From an uncultured Bacteroidales bacterium (GTDB lineage: Bacteria; Bacteroidota; Bacteroidia; Bacteroidales; P3): a stretch of DNA of 10,123 bases. The stretch spans positions 1-10,123 of the forward strand of contig CAMWIS010000050.1 of the NCBI GenBank assembly GCA_947174375.1. Direction: 5' to 3'. Made by a program: the position numbers and the translations under genes. Position 1 is the stretch's first letter; every line of letters starts with the position of its first letter. The notes under the pieces were generated by a model that was given only the letters and a program-made list of their open reading frames with translations, did no database searches and was not told where the DNA came from. Below, piece after piece: positions 1 through 6,480 of this stretch.

Positions 1-591
1 CAGCCCCGCCGCCGGCAGAAGTCCGAAACGCAGGACTTCCGCGCCGCCTCCGGCGGCCGGCCGCCGCTCCATATAGGCCACTTCCATCCGCTGCAAGGCC
101 TCCGGTACCGTGCCGAGCAACACGGCCGCCACGAACTGCGGTTCCGTCCGGTCGGCCAACGTCAGGAACGGCCACTGTCCGCGCCAGGCCGAAATTGAAT
201 ATATATCAACCGTGCCTTCCATTTTATTCATGACCCAAACGCTGTCGCGCTGAATCCAGGCGCGGAACGCTTCCATGCCGAACAGGCCGGCCGTCATCCA
301 CAACACGCTGTCGGCCGACCGCCGCAGCTGTCCGCTGACCCGCATCCCCTTGTCCGACGCCCCGGCGAACGTCAGTTGATAGGCCGCCGAAAACGTGGCC
401 GGCAGCACCTGTGCCGCCCCGACTTCCCGCCAAAGGCTGTCGCCCTCGGTCGTATGGCATACGTCCGCCGCTTCCTGCGCACCGTGGCCTTTTTGGCCGT
501 CCTTGTCGCGGTGCCAACAGCCGGCGGCGAGCCCCGCCGCGAGGAGAACCGCCAACAGGCCGCCCGCTTTTCTGACGCTTATTCCATCCAT
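1..591 (-). CDS. DUF4292 family lipoprotein (3' end outside window)
   Basis: This frame is open from an ATG at 591 to the window edge, giving 197 residues without a stop. An in-frame TAG lies six bases upstream of the ATG, so the start cannot be far off. Residues 7-25 look like a lipoprotein signal: Arg-Lys, a Leu/Ala-rich core, then LAAGC with Cys25 as the likely lipidated residue. The mature part has the DUF4292 pattern of alternating beta strands, including SADSVLWM (92-99), GLFGMEAFR (102-110) and RDSVWVMNK (115-123). The family's molecular function is not established. This stretch resembles the half-barrel strands of LolB-type lipoproteins, which is my inference. The start overlaps the end of the TPR gene by 13 bp, so it should be the next gene in the operon. 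In Bacteroides relatives, as I recall, the following gene encodes an M23/EnvC-type peptidase. The family call is firm; the function is not known. Confidence 0.87.
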   Translation of the reverse strand, partial: MDGISVRKAGGLLAVLLAAGLAAGCWHRDKDGQKGHGAQEAADVCHTTEGDSLWREVGAAQVLPATFSAAYQLTFAGASDKGMRVSGQLRRSADSVLWMTAGLFGMEAFRAWIQRDSVWVMNKMEGTVDIYSISAWRGQWPFLTLADRTEPQFVAAVLLGTVPEALQRMEVAYMERRPAAGGGAEVLRFGLLPAAGL

Positions 592-2321
592 CGCCTATTG
601 TCTATTTTCCGTTGCAACAACCGGGTATCCATCGCGGGGTCGGCCAGCTCCAACGCCTTGCGCCAAGCATCCACGGCCTTATCCGCCTTGTTCAGATGAA
701 AGAGGATGTCGCCCGCGTGTTCCCACACCACGGCTTCCTTGGCGCCGCCCCGCCGCAACGCATTGCGGATGGCCGCATAGGCGTTGCCGTACTCGCCCGC
801 CCGGAACAGCGTCCAGGCGTAAGTGTCCCAAAAGCTATACTGGCCCGGCATCTGCCGGCAGGCCTGTTGCGCCCAGCGCACCGCCTCGTCCAAACGCGTG
901 TTCAGCAGGCTCAACTGGTAGGCGTAATTGTTTTTCAGGAACACGTCGTCCGGAAACGTCCGCATGGCCTCGTCCATCACCCGCATATAGTCGTCGTAAC
1001 GGCCCTCGCGGAAATAGCAGTCGCCGACGCAACCGTACAACAGCTGCCCCCATTGCGCGTGGTCTGGCCCCGCTACATACGGCAAACGCTTCAACGCCTG
1101 TTCGCCGTAAGCGATACACCGGCCGCAACCGTCGAGATTGTAATAGGCCACGGTCAGATAGACATAGAAAACCGTGCTTTCCGGGAACAGCCGCAAGGCC
1201 GCTTCGCCGTAATACGCGATTTTGTCCCAGTCCGGCACGGCCTGCAACACATACAGCAACAGCGTATAGGTATTGTAGGCCTTGGGGTCGAGTGCCAAAC
1301 TCCGCTCTAAATAGGCCAAAGCCGTGGCCGGCTTCTCCTGATGCCAATCGTACAGCCCCCTGACGAAATGCAGACGCGCGTTGTCCGGATACATCCGCAA
1401 CAGCGTGTCCAACAGGCCGACATAAAGCGTTTCCTCGCGCTTGCTCGGCTCGCCGTCCTGACGGTCGCTGAAAAACGTGGAAACCAACGTCAGGCGCGTG
1501 TCGTCGTCCAAACCCGGCAACGTCACGGCCCGCATCAAGGCTTCCAACGCCTTTTCTTCCGCCCCCGTCTTACGGTAATAATCGGCCAAAGAGGCATAAG
1601 TATATACATCGTCCGGCTTCAGCGCCAAAATCTTCTGATAATATTGGTAGGCCTTGGCGTAATCGCCGGCCTTGCTGCTCATCTGCGCCAGAATCTCGTA
1701 GTATTTGGGCTCTCCCGGCACATAGGCGCTGATTTTCTCTATCTCCGCCCGCGCGGCCTCCACCCGTCCGACGCTCATCAGGAGTTTGTATTTCTGCATA
1801 CTCCATTCGTCGCAGGGTTCGAACATCCGTTCCAACTCGTCATAGACCCGCACGGCCGACGCCACGTCGCCCTGCGCCAAATACAAGTCCGACTGCTGGT
1901 AGGCGTAGTCCAACTCCGTGGAATCCATCGCCCGCAACTGCCCCAAAACTTCCACGGCCTTGGGGTATTGCATCGTCAGGCGATAGACCTGCGCCAACAG
2001 CACCTTATACCAAAGGTTGCCGGGTTCCAGACGCGCGGCTTTCTCGCCGTAAGCGATGGCTTCCGACCATTTCTGCTGCCCGGCCTTGATGGAGGCGATG
2101 GCGTAACAGGCGGCGGCATGGTCGGTACGCCGCGCCAACGCGGCTTCGTAGGCGGCCAACGCCTCCTGCGGCCGTTCCGCCAACTGCCAGCGGATGCCCT
2201 CCAAAAACAGGGAGTCGGCCTGAACCGCCTGGGCGCGCAAGGGGGTGCCGAAGCAACCCGACATGGCCGCCCAAACGGCCAGACCGGCCGCCATTTTTTG
2301 AAAAGCCGCTTGCTTATACAT
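579..2321 (-). CDS. Exported tetratricopeptide-repeat protein
   Basis: This 580-residue protein is almost entirely helical repeats. TPR-like 34-residue units can be followed at about 36-69, 70-103, 104-137, 205-238, 239-272, 313-346, 347-380 and, near the end, 496-530 and 533-566. Typical signatures include an Ala at position 20 of the unit followed by a hydrophobic helix ending in LxPxx (for example LEP at 98-100 and LALKPDD at 232-238). Residues 1-32 form an export signal with two readings: a lipobox-like AMSGC (Cys23), or signal peptidase I cleavage after Ala30 leaving Gln31 first. TPR arrays usually act as protein-binding scaffolds, so it probably assembles an envelope complex, but the partner is unknown. 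The start overlaps the nucleotidyltransferase stop by 8 bp, and the DUF4292 gene begins inside its last codons. The TPR/DUF4292 pair recurs in Bacteroidales, suggesting a joint role. Confidence 0.88.
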   Translation of the reverse strand: MYKQAAFQKMAAGLAVWAAMSGCFGTPLRAQAVQADSLFLEGIRWQLAERPQEALAAYEAALARRTDHAAACYAIASIKAGQQKWSEAIAYGEKAARLEPGNLWYKVLLAQVYRLTMQYPKAVEVLGQLRAMDSTELDYAYQQSDLYLAQGDVASAVRVYDELERMFEPCDEWSMQKYKLLMSVGRVEAARAEIEKISAYVPGEPKYYEILAQMSSKAGDYAKAYQYYQKILALKPDDVYTYASLADYYRKTGAEEKALEALMRAVTLPGLDDDTRLTLVSTFFSDRQDGEPSKREETLYVGLLDTLLRMYPDNARLHFVRGLYDWHQEKPATALAYLERSLALDPKAYNTYTLLLYVLQAVPDWDKIAYYGEAALRLFPESTVFYVYLTVAYYNLDGCGRCIAYGEQALKRLPYVAGPDHAQWGQLLYGCVGDCYFREGRYDDYMRVMDEAMRTFPDDVFLKNNYAYQLSLLNTRLDEAVRWAQQACRQMPGQYSFWDTYAWTLFRAGEYGNAYAAIRNALRRGGAKEAVVWEHAGDILFHLNKADKAVDAWRKALELADPAMDTRLLQRKIDNRRWME

Positions 2322-3330
2322 CGTCCTCGCCTTCGCTCAACTGGGAATAGTCGCCAAGGTTGAGGCTCTGCGGCAGACCCGCGATGTTGGCTTCCCGGCC
2401 GATCATCGAGCCCGTCATCACCTTACTGGCGATACGCGTGTCGGCCTGGATGATGCTGTGCGAGATACGCGACTGCGAAATGTCGTCGCGCGCGCCCACC
2501 GAAACGCAAGGGCCGATGACGGATTCGCGGATGCAGGCCTTGTCGCCGATATAGCAGGGCGGAATGATGACGCTGTCGGTAATCTGCGCCGTCAGCGCGA
2601 TTTGATGGATGTGCTTGTGTTCCAGCAGGCGCGTATGCGTATCCACCGTCGCGGCCTTGTTGCCGCAATCCAACCATTCGTCCACCGTCTCGCTGTAGAA
2701 GACGAGGCCTTTGCGCCGCATATTCTCCAAGGCGTCGGTCAGCTGATATTCGCCGCCCTTGCTGATTTCGTTGTCAATCAGATAACGCAGTTCCTTGCCC
2801 AGGTTCTTGCCGTCCTTGAAATAATAGATGCCGATGATGGCCTGGTCCGAAACGAACGTCTTGGGTTTTTCGGCAAAACCCGTGATGCGGCCTTCGTCGT
2901 CGGTCAACACCACGCCGAAAGCCTCCGGATGTTCCACTTTCTTAGTCCAGATAACGGCTTCCTGATTCGGCTTTATGACGAAATTGGAAAAGAAAATCGT
3001 ATCGGCGAAGCCCACGATAACCGGGCCTTTCAACGAATTGGCCGCACAAAGGACGGCGTGCGCCGTGCCCAGCGGTTCTTCCTGATAATAAATCCGTCCC
3101 TGCGCGCCGCGTTTCCGCGCGCAATCCAACAGTTCCCGTTCCGCCTGTTCGCCGAAATCGCCGACGACGAACGCGATTTCCTCAATCGGTTCTTTGACCG
3201 TCGTTACGATTTCATCGATCAAGTGTTCCACAATGGGACGCCCCGCCAGACGGAGCAAGGGTTTGGGCGTGGTCAGCGTGTGCGGGCGCATACGCTTGCC
3301 CATGCCGGCCATTGGAATGATAATCCTCAT
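2314..3330 (-). CDS. Sugar-1-phosphate nucleotidyltransferase with left-handed beta-helix tail
   Basis: The product is a 338-residue enzyme of the glucose-1-phosphate thymidylyl/uridylyltransferase superfamily, which couples a sugar 1-phosphate to an NTP and releases pyrophosphate. The N-terminal half has the nucleotide-binding signature GMGKRMRP (9-16) followed by TPKPLL (21-26) with the key Lys23. GTAHAVLCA (88-96) and the metal-binding Asp110 in GFADTIFF follow. EKP (154-156) and EWLDCGN (218-224) match the sugar-binding parts of the family. From about 245 to the end, hexapeptide-like repeats (ITDSVI, IGDKAC, IRESVIG, ISHSII) form a left-handed beta helix, as in RmlA-long type proteins. 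Substrate specificity cannot be read from this. The neighbouring flippase points to a surface polysaccharide or lipid-linked glycan. It starts 36 bp after dut, in an AT-rich leader. A MurNAc- or GlcNAc-1-phosphate specificity would be an alternative. Confidence 0.85.
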   Translation of the reverse strand: MRIIIPMAGMGKRMRPHTLTTPKPLLRLAGRPIVEHLIDEIVTTVKEPIEEIAFVVGDFGEQAERELLDCARKRGAQGRIYYQEEPLGTAHAVLCAANSLKGPVIVGFADTIFFSNFVIKPNQEAVIWTKKVEHPEAFGVVLTDDEGRITGFAEKPKTFVSDQAIIGIYYFKDGKNLGKELRYLIDNEISKGGEYQLTDALENMRRKGLVFYSETVDEWLDCGNKAATVDTHTRLLEHKHIHQIALTAQITDSVIIPPCYIGDKACIRESVIGPCVSVGARDDISQSRISHSIIQADTRIASKVMTGSMIGREANIAGLPQSLNLGDYSQLSEGEDDV

Positions 3331-3366
3331 ATCTTTTTGGTATTAAATTATTTACATTAAAACATC

Positions 3367-3801
3367 TCAGCGGCCCGTATGACCGAAACCGCCCGCCCCG
3401 CGTTCGGTATCCGACAGTTCGGCCGTTTCCGACCACTGCACGCGCTCGTGGCGGGCCACCACCATCTGCGCGATGCGTTCGCCCTGCTTGATTTCAAAGG
3501 CCTGCTCCGACAGGTTGACGAGCAACACCTGTATCTCGCCGCGGTAGTCGGCGTCTATCGTGCCCGGGCTGTTGAGCACCGTGATGCCGTGTTTGAGCGC
3601 CAAACCGCTGCGCGGCCGTATCTGCGCCTCGTAGCCGGCCGGCAATTCGATGCGCAGGCCCGTCGGCACCAACGTGCGCTGCCCCGGTTGCAACAAGACG
3701 GGTTCCGTCACATTCGCCCGCAAATCCATCCCCGCCGACAAGGGCGTCTGATAAGCCGGAAGCGCCTCTTTGGACGCATTCACCACTTTTACTTCTATCA
3801 T
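3367..3801 (-). CDS. dut: dUTP diphosphatase (dUTPase)
   Basis: Trimeric dUTPase hydrolyses dUTP to dUMP and pyrophosphate, which keeps uracil out of DNA and supplies dUMP for dTMP synthesis in the cytoplasm. All five conserved motifs are present in order in 144 residues, a normal length. Motif I is SAGMDLRA (22-29), motif II PRSGLA (63-68), motif III NSPGTIDADYRGEI (77-90) with the catalytic Asp83, motif IV GERIAQMVV (107-115), and motif V RGAGGFGHTG (134-143) with the base-stacking Phe139. The protein ends one residue after motif V. Its ATG overlaps the flippase stop in an ATGA, so translation is probably coupled. It is a DNA-metabolism gene carried inside an envelope operon. This grouping is, as I recall, common in Bacteroidales and does not imply an envelope role. 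Confidence 0.97.
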   Translation of the reverse strand: MIEVKVVNASKEALPAYQTPLSAGMDLRANVTEPVLLQPGQRTLVPTGLRIELPAGYEAQIRPRSGLALKHGITVLNSPGTIDADYRGEIQVLLVNLSEQAFEIKQGERIAQMVVARHERVQWSETAELSDTERGAGGFGHTGR

Positions 3802-5279
3802 CGTTTCAAAATTTTCAAAACCAATTGCCGCAACGCCTGTTCCCTATACAGCACGTAGGCCGAGAAACCGCCCAGGCTCAACAGCGCGAACGCAATGCCC
3901 TGCCACGTTTGGCGGAACGGCAACACTTCCTTCAACACGCCGAGTGCAACGGCCACGAGGATATACGCGCCGATGGACACGAGCCGATACGGCACCTTGT
4001 AGCATTTCTGCCCCCAGACATACGAAATCAACGTCATGACGACATACGAGACCAAAGCCGTCCAGGCCGCGCCCACATAGCCGAAATACGGAATCAATAA
4101 AAAGTTCAGCCCGAGGTTCAGGGCCGCGCCGATCAAAGATATATACATTCCTACGCGCGTGCGGTCCATAACCTTGTACCAAACCGAAAGGTTATAGAAG
4201 ATGCCGAGGAAGAACTGCGCCATGAGCAGAACCGGCACCACGCTCCGGCCTTCCCGGTAATCGGCGCCGATGAAATAGAGGATTTGGTCGAGGAACAGCA
4301 CGCAACCCATATATATTAACGCACAGGTAATGACGAAATACCGCATGACCTCGGCATAGGTATCCTTGGCGTCGGCGTGCGTGGCCTGTTTGAAGAAGAA
4401 CGGCTCGGCCGCGAAGCGGAACGCCTGTACGAACAGCGTCATGATAATGGAGAGTTTATAACAGGCGCCGTAGATGCCCACCTGCGCCAAGGCCTCCTGC
4501 GTGTCGGGCGTCAGGTAACGGATCAACAGACGGTCGAACGTGCTATCCACAATGCCGGCCAAGCCCCATATCATAATGGGCAACGCATAGCCCATCATGC
4601 TCCGCCACAGCTGCCGGTCGAAGCGGAACCGCAGCTGGCGCCATTCCGGCCACAACAGCACGATCGTGACCAGGCTGGCGATCAGGTTCGAGATAAAGAT
4701 ATAGCCCACGCCCAGGTCGGCCACATAGATATGCCGCAGGACGGAAGCCGGATGCGCTTCTAACCACATCGGGCAGAACAGAATGAAGAACAGGTTGAGC
4801 CCGATATTGACGACGATGTTGACGGTTTTGAGGCAGGCGAAACGGAAGGCCTTGTTCTGCTCGCGCAACAGGCAGAACGGCAGGGACGCCATGACGTCGG
4901 CCACGAGGATGAGCGCGAACCACAGCACGTAGTCGGCCGCGTAAGGATAGCCCAGGGCCGTGCCGATCCTGTCTTTAAGCAGGAAGACGATGAGGAAGAA
5001 GCAGGACGACGTGAAAAAGAGCGACCATAGCCCCGTGCTGTAAACGAGATTGCGGTCGTCGTGCTTCTCCACGTAACGGAAAAACGTCGTCTCCATGCCA
5101 TAGGTCAACAGCACCATGAGCAAGGCCGTGTAGGTGTAGAACTCCGTGACGACGCCATAGGCCTCCGGCGCGAACGTATAGGTGTAAAGCGGCACCAACA
5201 GGAAGTTGAGGAACCGCCCCACGATGGAAGGGATGCCGTAGATGGCCGTCTGCTGTGCTAGTTTCTTGAGCTGCGCCAT
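3798..5279 (-). CDS. MOP/Wzx-type polysaccharide flippase
   Basis: This is a 493-residue polytopic inner-membrane protein of the MATE/oligosaccharidyl-lipid flippase superfamily (polysaccharide biosynthesis family). Its opening is typical: a short amphipathic start, then TAIYGIPSIVGRFLNFLLVP (11-30) with the conserved small and Arg-Phe residues of helix 1, then YGVVTEFYTY (41-50). Hydrophobic segments are spread over the full length, for example around 84-101, 116-134, 152-169, 190-210, 230-244, 273-288, 313-333, 347-367, 376-397, 400-420, 432-449 and 459-476, consistent with 12-14 helices. Such proteins move undecaprenyl-linked sugars across the inner membrane. No glycosyltransferase lies nearby, so the substrate cannot be named. 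It begins 25 bp after the glutaminyl cyclase gene and overlaps dut by 4 bp. A lipid II flippase role is possible but less likely than a generic oligosaccharide flippase. Confidence 0.9.
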   Translation of the reverse strand: MAQLKKLAQQTAIYGIPSIVGRFLNFLLVPLYTYTFAPEAYGVVTEFYTYTALLMVLLTYGMETTFFRYVEKHDDRNLVYSTGLWSLFFTSSCFFLIVFLLKDRIGTALGYPYAADYVLWFALILVADVMASLPFCLLREQNKAFRFACLKTVNIVVNIGLNLFFILFCPMWLEAHPASVLRHIYVADLGVGYIFISNLIASLVTIVLLWPEWRQLRFRFDRQLWRSMMGYALPIMIWGLAGIVDSTFDRLLIRYLTPDTQEALAQVGIYGACYKLSIIMTLFVQAFRFAAEPFFFKQATHADAKDTYAEVMRYFVITCALIYMGCVLFLDQILYFIGADYREGRSVVPVLLMAQFFLGIFYNLSVWYKVMDRTRVGMYISLIGAALNLGLNFLLIPYFGYVGAAWTALVSYVVMTLISYVWGQKCYKVPYRLVSIGAYILVAVALGVLKEVLPFRQTWQGIAFALLSLGGFSAYVLYREQALRQLVLKILKR

Positions 5280-5304
5280 AAACTATTCCGACTGAAATTC
5301 TTTT

Positions 5305-6324
5305 TTACTCGCGATATAGGGTTTCCAAAAGCGTTTTGCCGACGATGTCCAACGTATTCGGATCTATCTGGGCCATATTGTCCTGCAACGTATGCCATTG
5401 CGGGAAAAAGCCCGTCGAGGTGCCGAAATCCTTATGGATGATGTCTATCATCGGTATCCGCGCCAAACGGTTTACAAACAAATGGTCGTCGATGATGCCG
5501 CCCGTCCGGTTCGGCACAAAGACCGCCCCGTAGCCCGATTCGGCGGCCACCGCCCAAACCTTGTCCAAAATATCGGCGGCGTAATAGAGCGAGGTGGACT
5601 CCTGCGCGAACATCGGCTGCCGGTTGCCCACCATATCCAACAGGATGCCGTAAGCGGCCGTGTAACCGGGCGTATGCGGATAAGCCGCCCAATGCTGCGA
5701 ACCCTTGCACCAGGTATTTTCGTCGCCGGGCGTGTAGGGGATGAAATCCGGACGCCCCGCGTCTTCCAAGTCGAACAAGACGATGTCCACACCGACCGCC
5801 GGCGCATGGGCCGCCAAGACGCGCGCCACTTCCAACAGCACCCCCACGCCGCTCGCCCCGTCGTTGGCCCCGTCGATGGGCGTACGATGCAACGTGGAAT
5901 CGGCCTCCTGGTCGGCATAGGGCCGCGAATCCCAATGGGCGGCCAACAGCACCCGCCGCGGGTTCTCCGGCGCGAAGCACGCGATGATATTGACGCCCTG
6001 CATCGTCCGCCCGTCCCAACGCTCGGCCGTAAACGGCTGCCGAATCACCGTATCGGCGCAGCCGGCCAAAACGGCATACAGATAGTCGGCGCAACGGTCA
6101 TGCGCCACCGAACCGGGCGTCCGCGGCCCGAAAGCCACCTGACGCGCCACGAACGCATAGGCCGAATCCCGGTCGAAATGCGCGGCCGGCGTGGCGGCAC
6201 GGCCTTTCGACGCCCCGGCCTCCGCCGGTTCGGCCGTACGACAGGCCACGCATCCCACCGCCAGCGCGATGAAAACCGCCGCCAGCCCCCAAACGTTTCC
6301 GCCGTTTTTTATCTTGAACTCCAT
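5305..6324 (-). CDS. M28-family glutaminyl cyclase-like lipoprotein (type II QC)
   Basis: The 339-residue protein has a single-zinc M28 fold and matches animal-type glutaminyl cyclase rather than a two-zinc aminopeptidase. Such enzymes turn an N-terminal Gln into pyroglutamate. By comparison with human QC, AAHWDS (128-133) corresponds to ACHYDS, GANDGASG (152-159) carries the zinc Asp155, and DLEDAG (185-190) gives catalytic Glu187 with Asp188 at the zinc-ligand position. LLDMVG (228-233) holds Asp230, IIDDH (277-281) the conserved Asp pair and His, and QWHT (309-312) the Trp310/zinc-ligand His311. The N-terminus has a signal with LAVGC (Cys25) and a second possible Cys28, so the enzyme is probably membrane-anchored and faces the periplasm. 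It is the first gene of the six-gene minus operon and is divergent from the thioredoxin-like gene. Residual peptidase activity cannot be excluded. Confidence 0.85.
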   Translation of the reverse strand: MEFKIKNGGNVWGLAAVFIALAVGCVACRTAEPAEAGASKGRAATPAAHFDRDSAYAFVARQVAFGPRTPGSVAHDRCADYLYAVLAGCADTVIRQPFTAERWDGRTMQGVNIIACFAPENPRRVLLAAHWDSRPYADQEADSTLHRTPIDGANDGASGVGVLLEVARVLAAHAPAVGVDIVLFDLEDAGRPDFIPYTPGDENTWCKGSQHWAAYPHTPGYTAAYGILLDMVGNRQPMFAQESTSLYYAADILDKVWAVAAESGYGAVFVPNRTGGIIDDHLFVNRLARIPMIDIIHKDFGTSTGFFPQWHTLQDNMAQIDPNTLDIVGKTLLETLYRE

Positions 6325-6342
6325 AGTTCCACCAGTTTAAAA

Positions 6343-6350
6343 CAAAGTTA
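6343..6350 (-). promoter_or_regulatory. Candidate -7 box for the QC/flippase/dut operon
   Basis: On the minus strand this reads TAACTTTG, an exact fit to the Bacteroidota -7 consensus TAnnTTTG, and it lies 18 bp upstream of the ATG at 6324. A good -33 TTTG is not evident at the usual distance, so the support is the -7 box, its position and the AT-rich setting. It would drive the six genes down to DUF4292, since the two later gaps are only 25 and 36 bp. Confidence 0.5.
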
Positions 6351-6452
6351 AATAAAATATCCCAATCCGCCAGCCCGGCACGGCGTTTTTTATGCACTGT
6401 TTTTTTAACATTCTTTAAGACGGTTTTCCGACTTTCTTATCATTCTTTTTTG

Positions 6453-6460
6453 TAGTTTTG
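6453..6460 (+). promoter_or_regulatory. Candidate -7 box for the thioredoxin-like gene
   Basis: The sequence TAGTTTTG matches the Bacteroidota -7 consensus TAnnTTTG exactly and ends 20 bp before the ATG at 6481, which would give a short leader of roughly 14 bases. The -33 element is weak: only T-rich sequence around 6424-6436. The leader has no purine-rich Shine-Dalgarno site, which is normal in this phylum, where A/T-rich leaders are used instead. Confidence 0.55.
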
Positions 6461-6480
6461 CACATTCTAAAATTGACATC

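Larger units (their letters stand above)
6325..6480. other. AT-rich divergent intergenic region
   Basis: This is the only sizeable non-coding stretch in the window. It separates the glutaminyl cyclase gene (leftward) from the thioredoxin-like gene (rightward) and is much richer in A and T than the flanking genes, with several T and A tracts. It carries one Bacteroidota-type -7 box facing each way, described separately. I see no convincing riboswitch, small RNA, operator palindrome or small ORF in it. A short CGCC/GGCG inverted repeat at 6368-6385 is followed by a T run but has only four paired bases. Confidence 0.75.

Noticed and set aside
224..517. Minus-strand 97-codon frame starting at 517 and running down to 224.
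   Set aside because: The adjacent frame from 591 encodes a lipobox signal and DUF4292 motifs and stays open to the window edge; this one is a Gly/Arg-rich shadow.
1341..2363. Long plus-strand open frame opposite the TPR gene, about 340 codons.
   Set aside because: It is fully antisense to a clearly real TPR protein, is His/Gln/Arg/Gly-rich without recognisable domains, and is explained by GC-rich codon usage suppressing stops.
3331..3366. AT-rich 36 bp gap before the nucleotidyltransferase, as an internal promoter.
   Set aside because: No TAnnTTTG box is present on the minus strand; the A-rich bases just before the ATG are better explained as a Bacteroidota-type translation leader.
5392..6351. 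Plus-strand open frame of 319 codons opposite the glutaminyl cyclase.
   Set aside because: The minus strand encodes a protein with intact zinc and catalytic motifs; the plus frame has no domain and no promoter-like start context.
6368..6391. CGCC/GGCG inverted repeat followed by a T run, as a possible plus-strand terminator.
   Set aside because: The stem has only four base pairs, and there is no plus-strand gene upstream for it to terminate.
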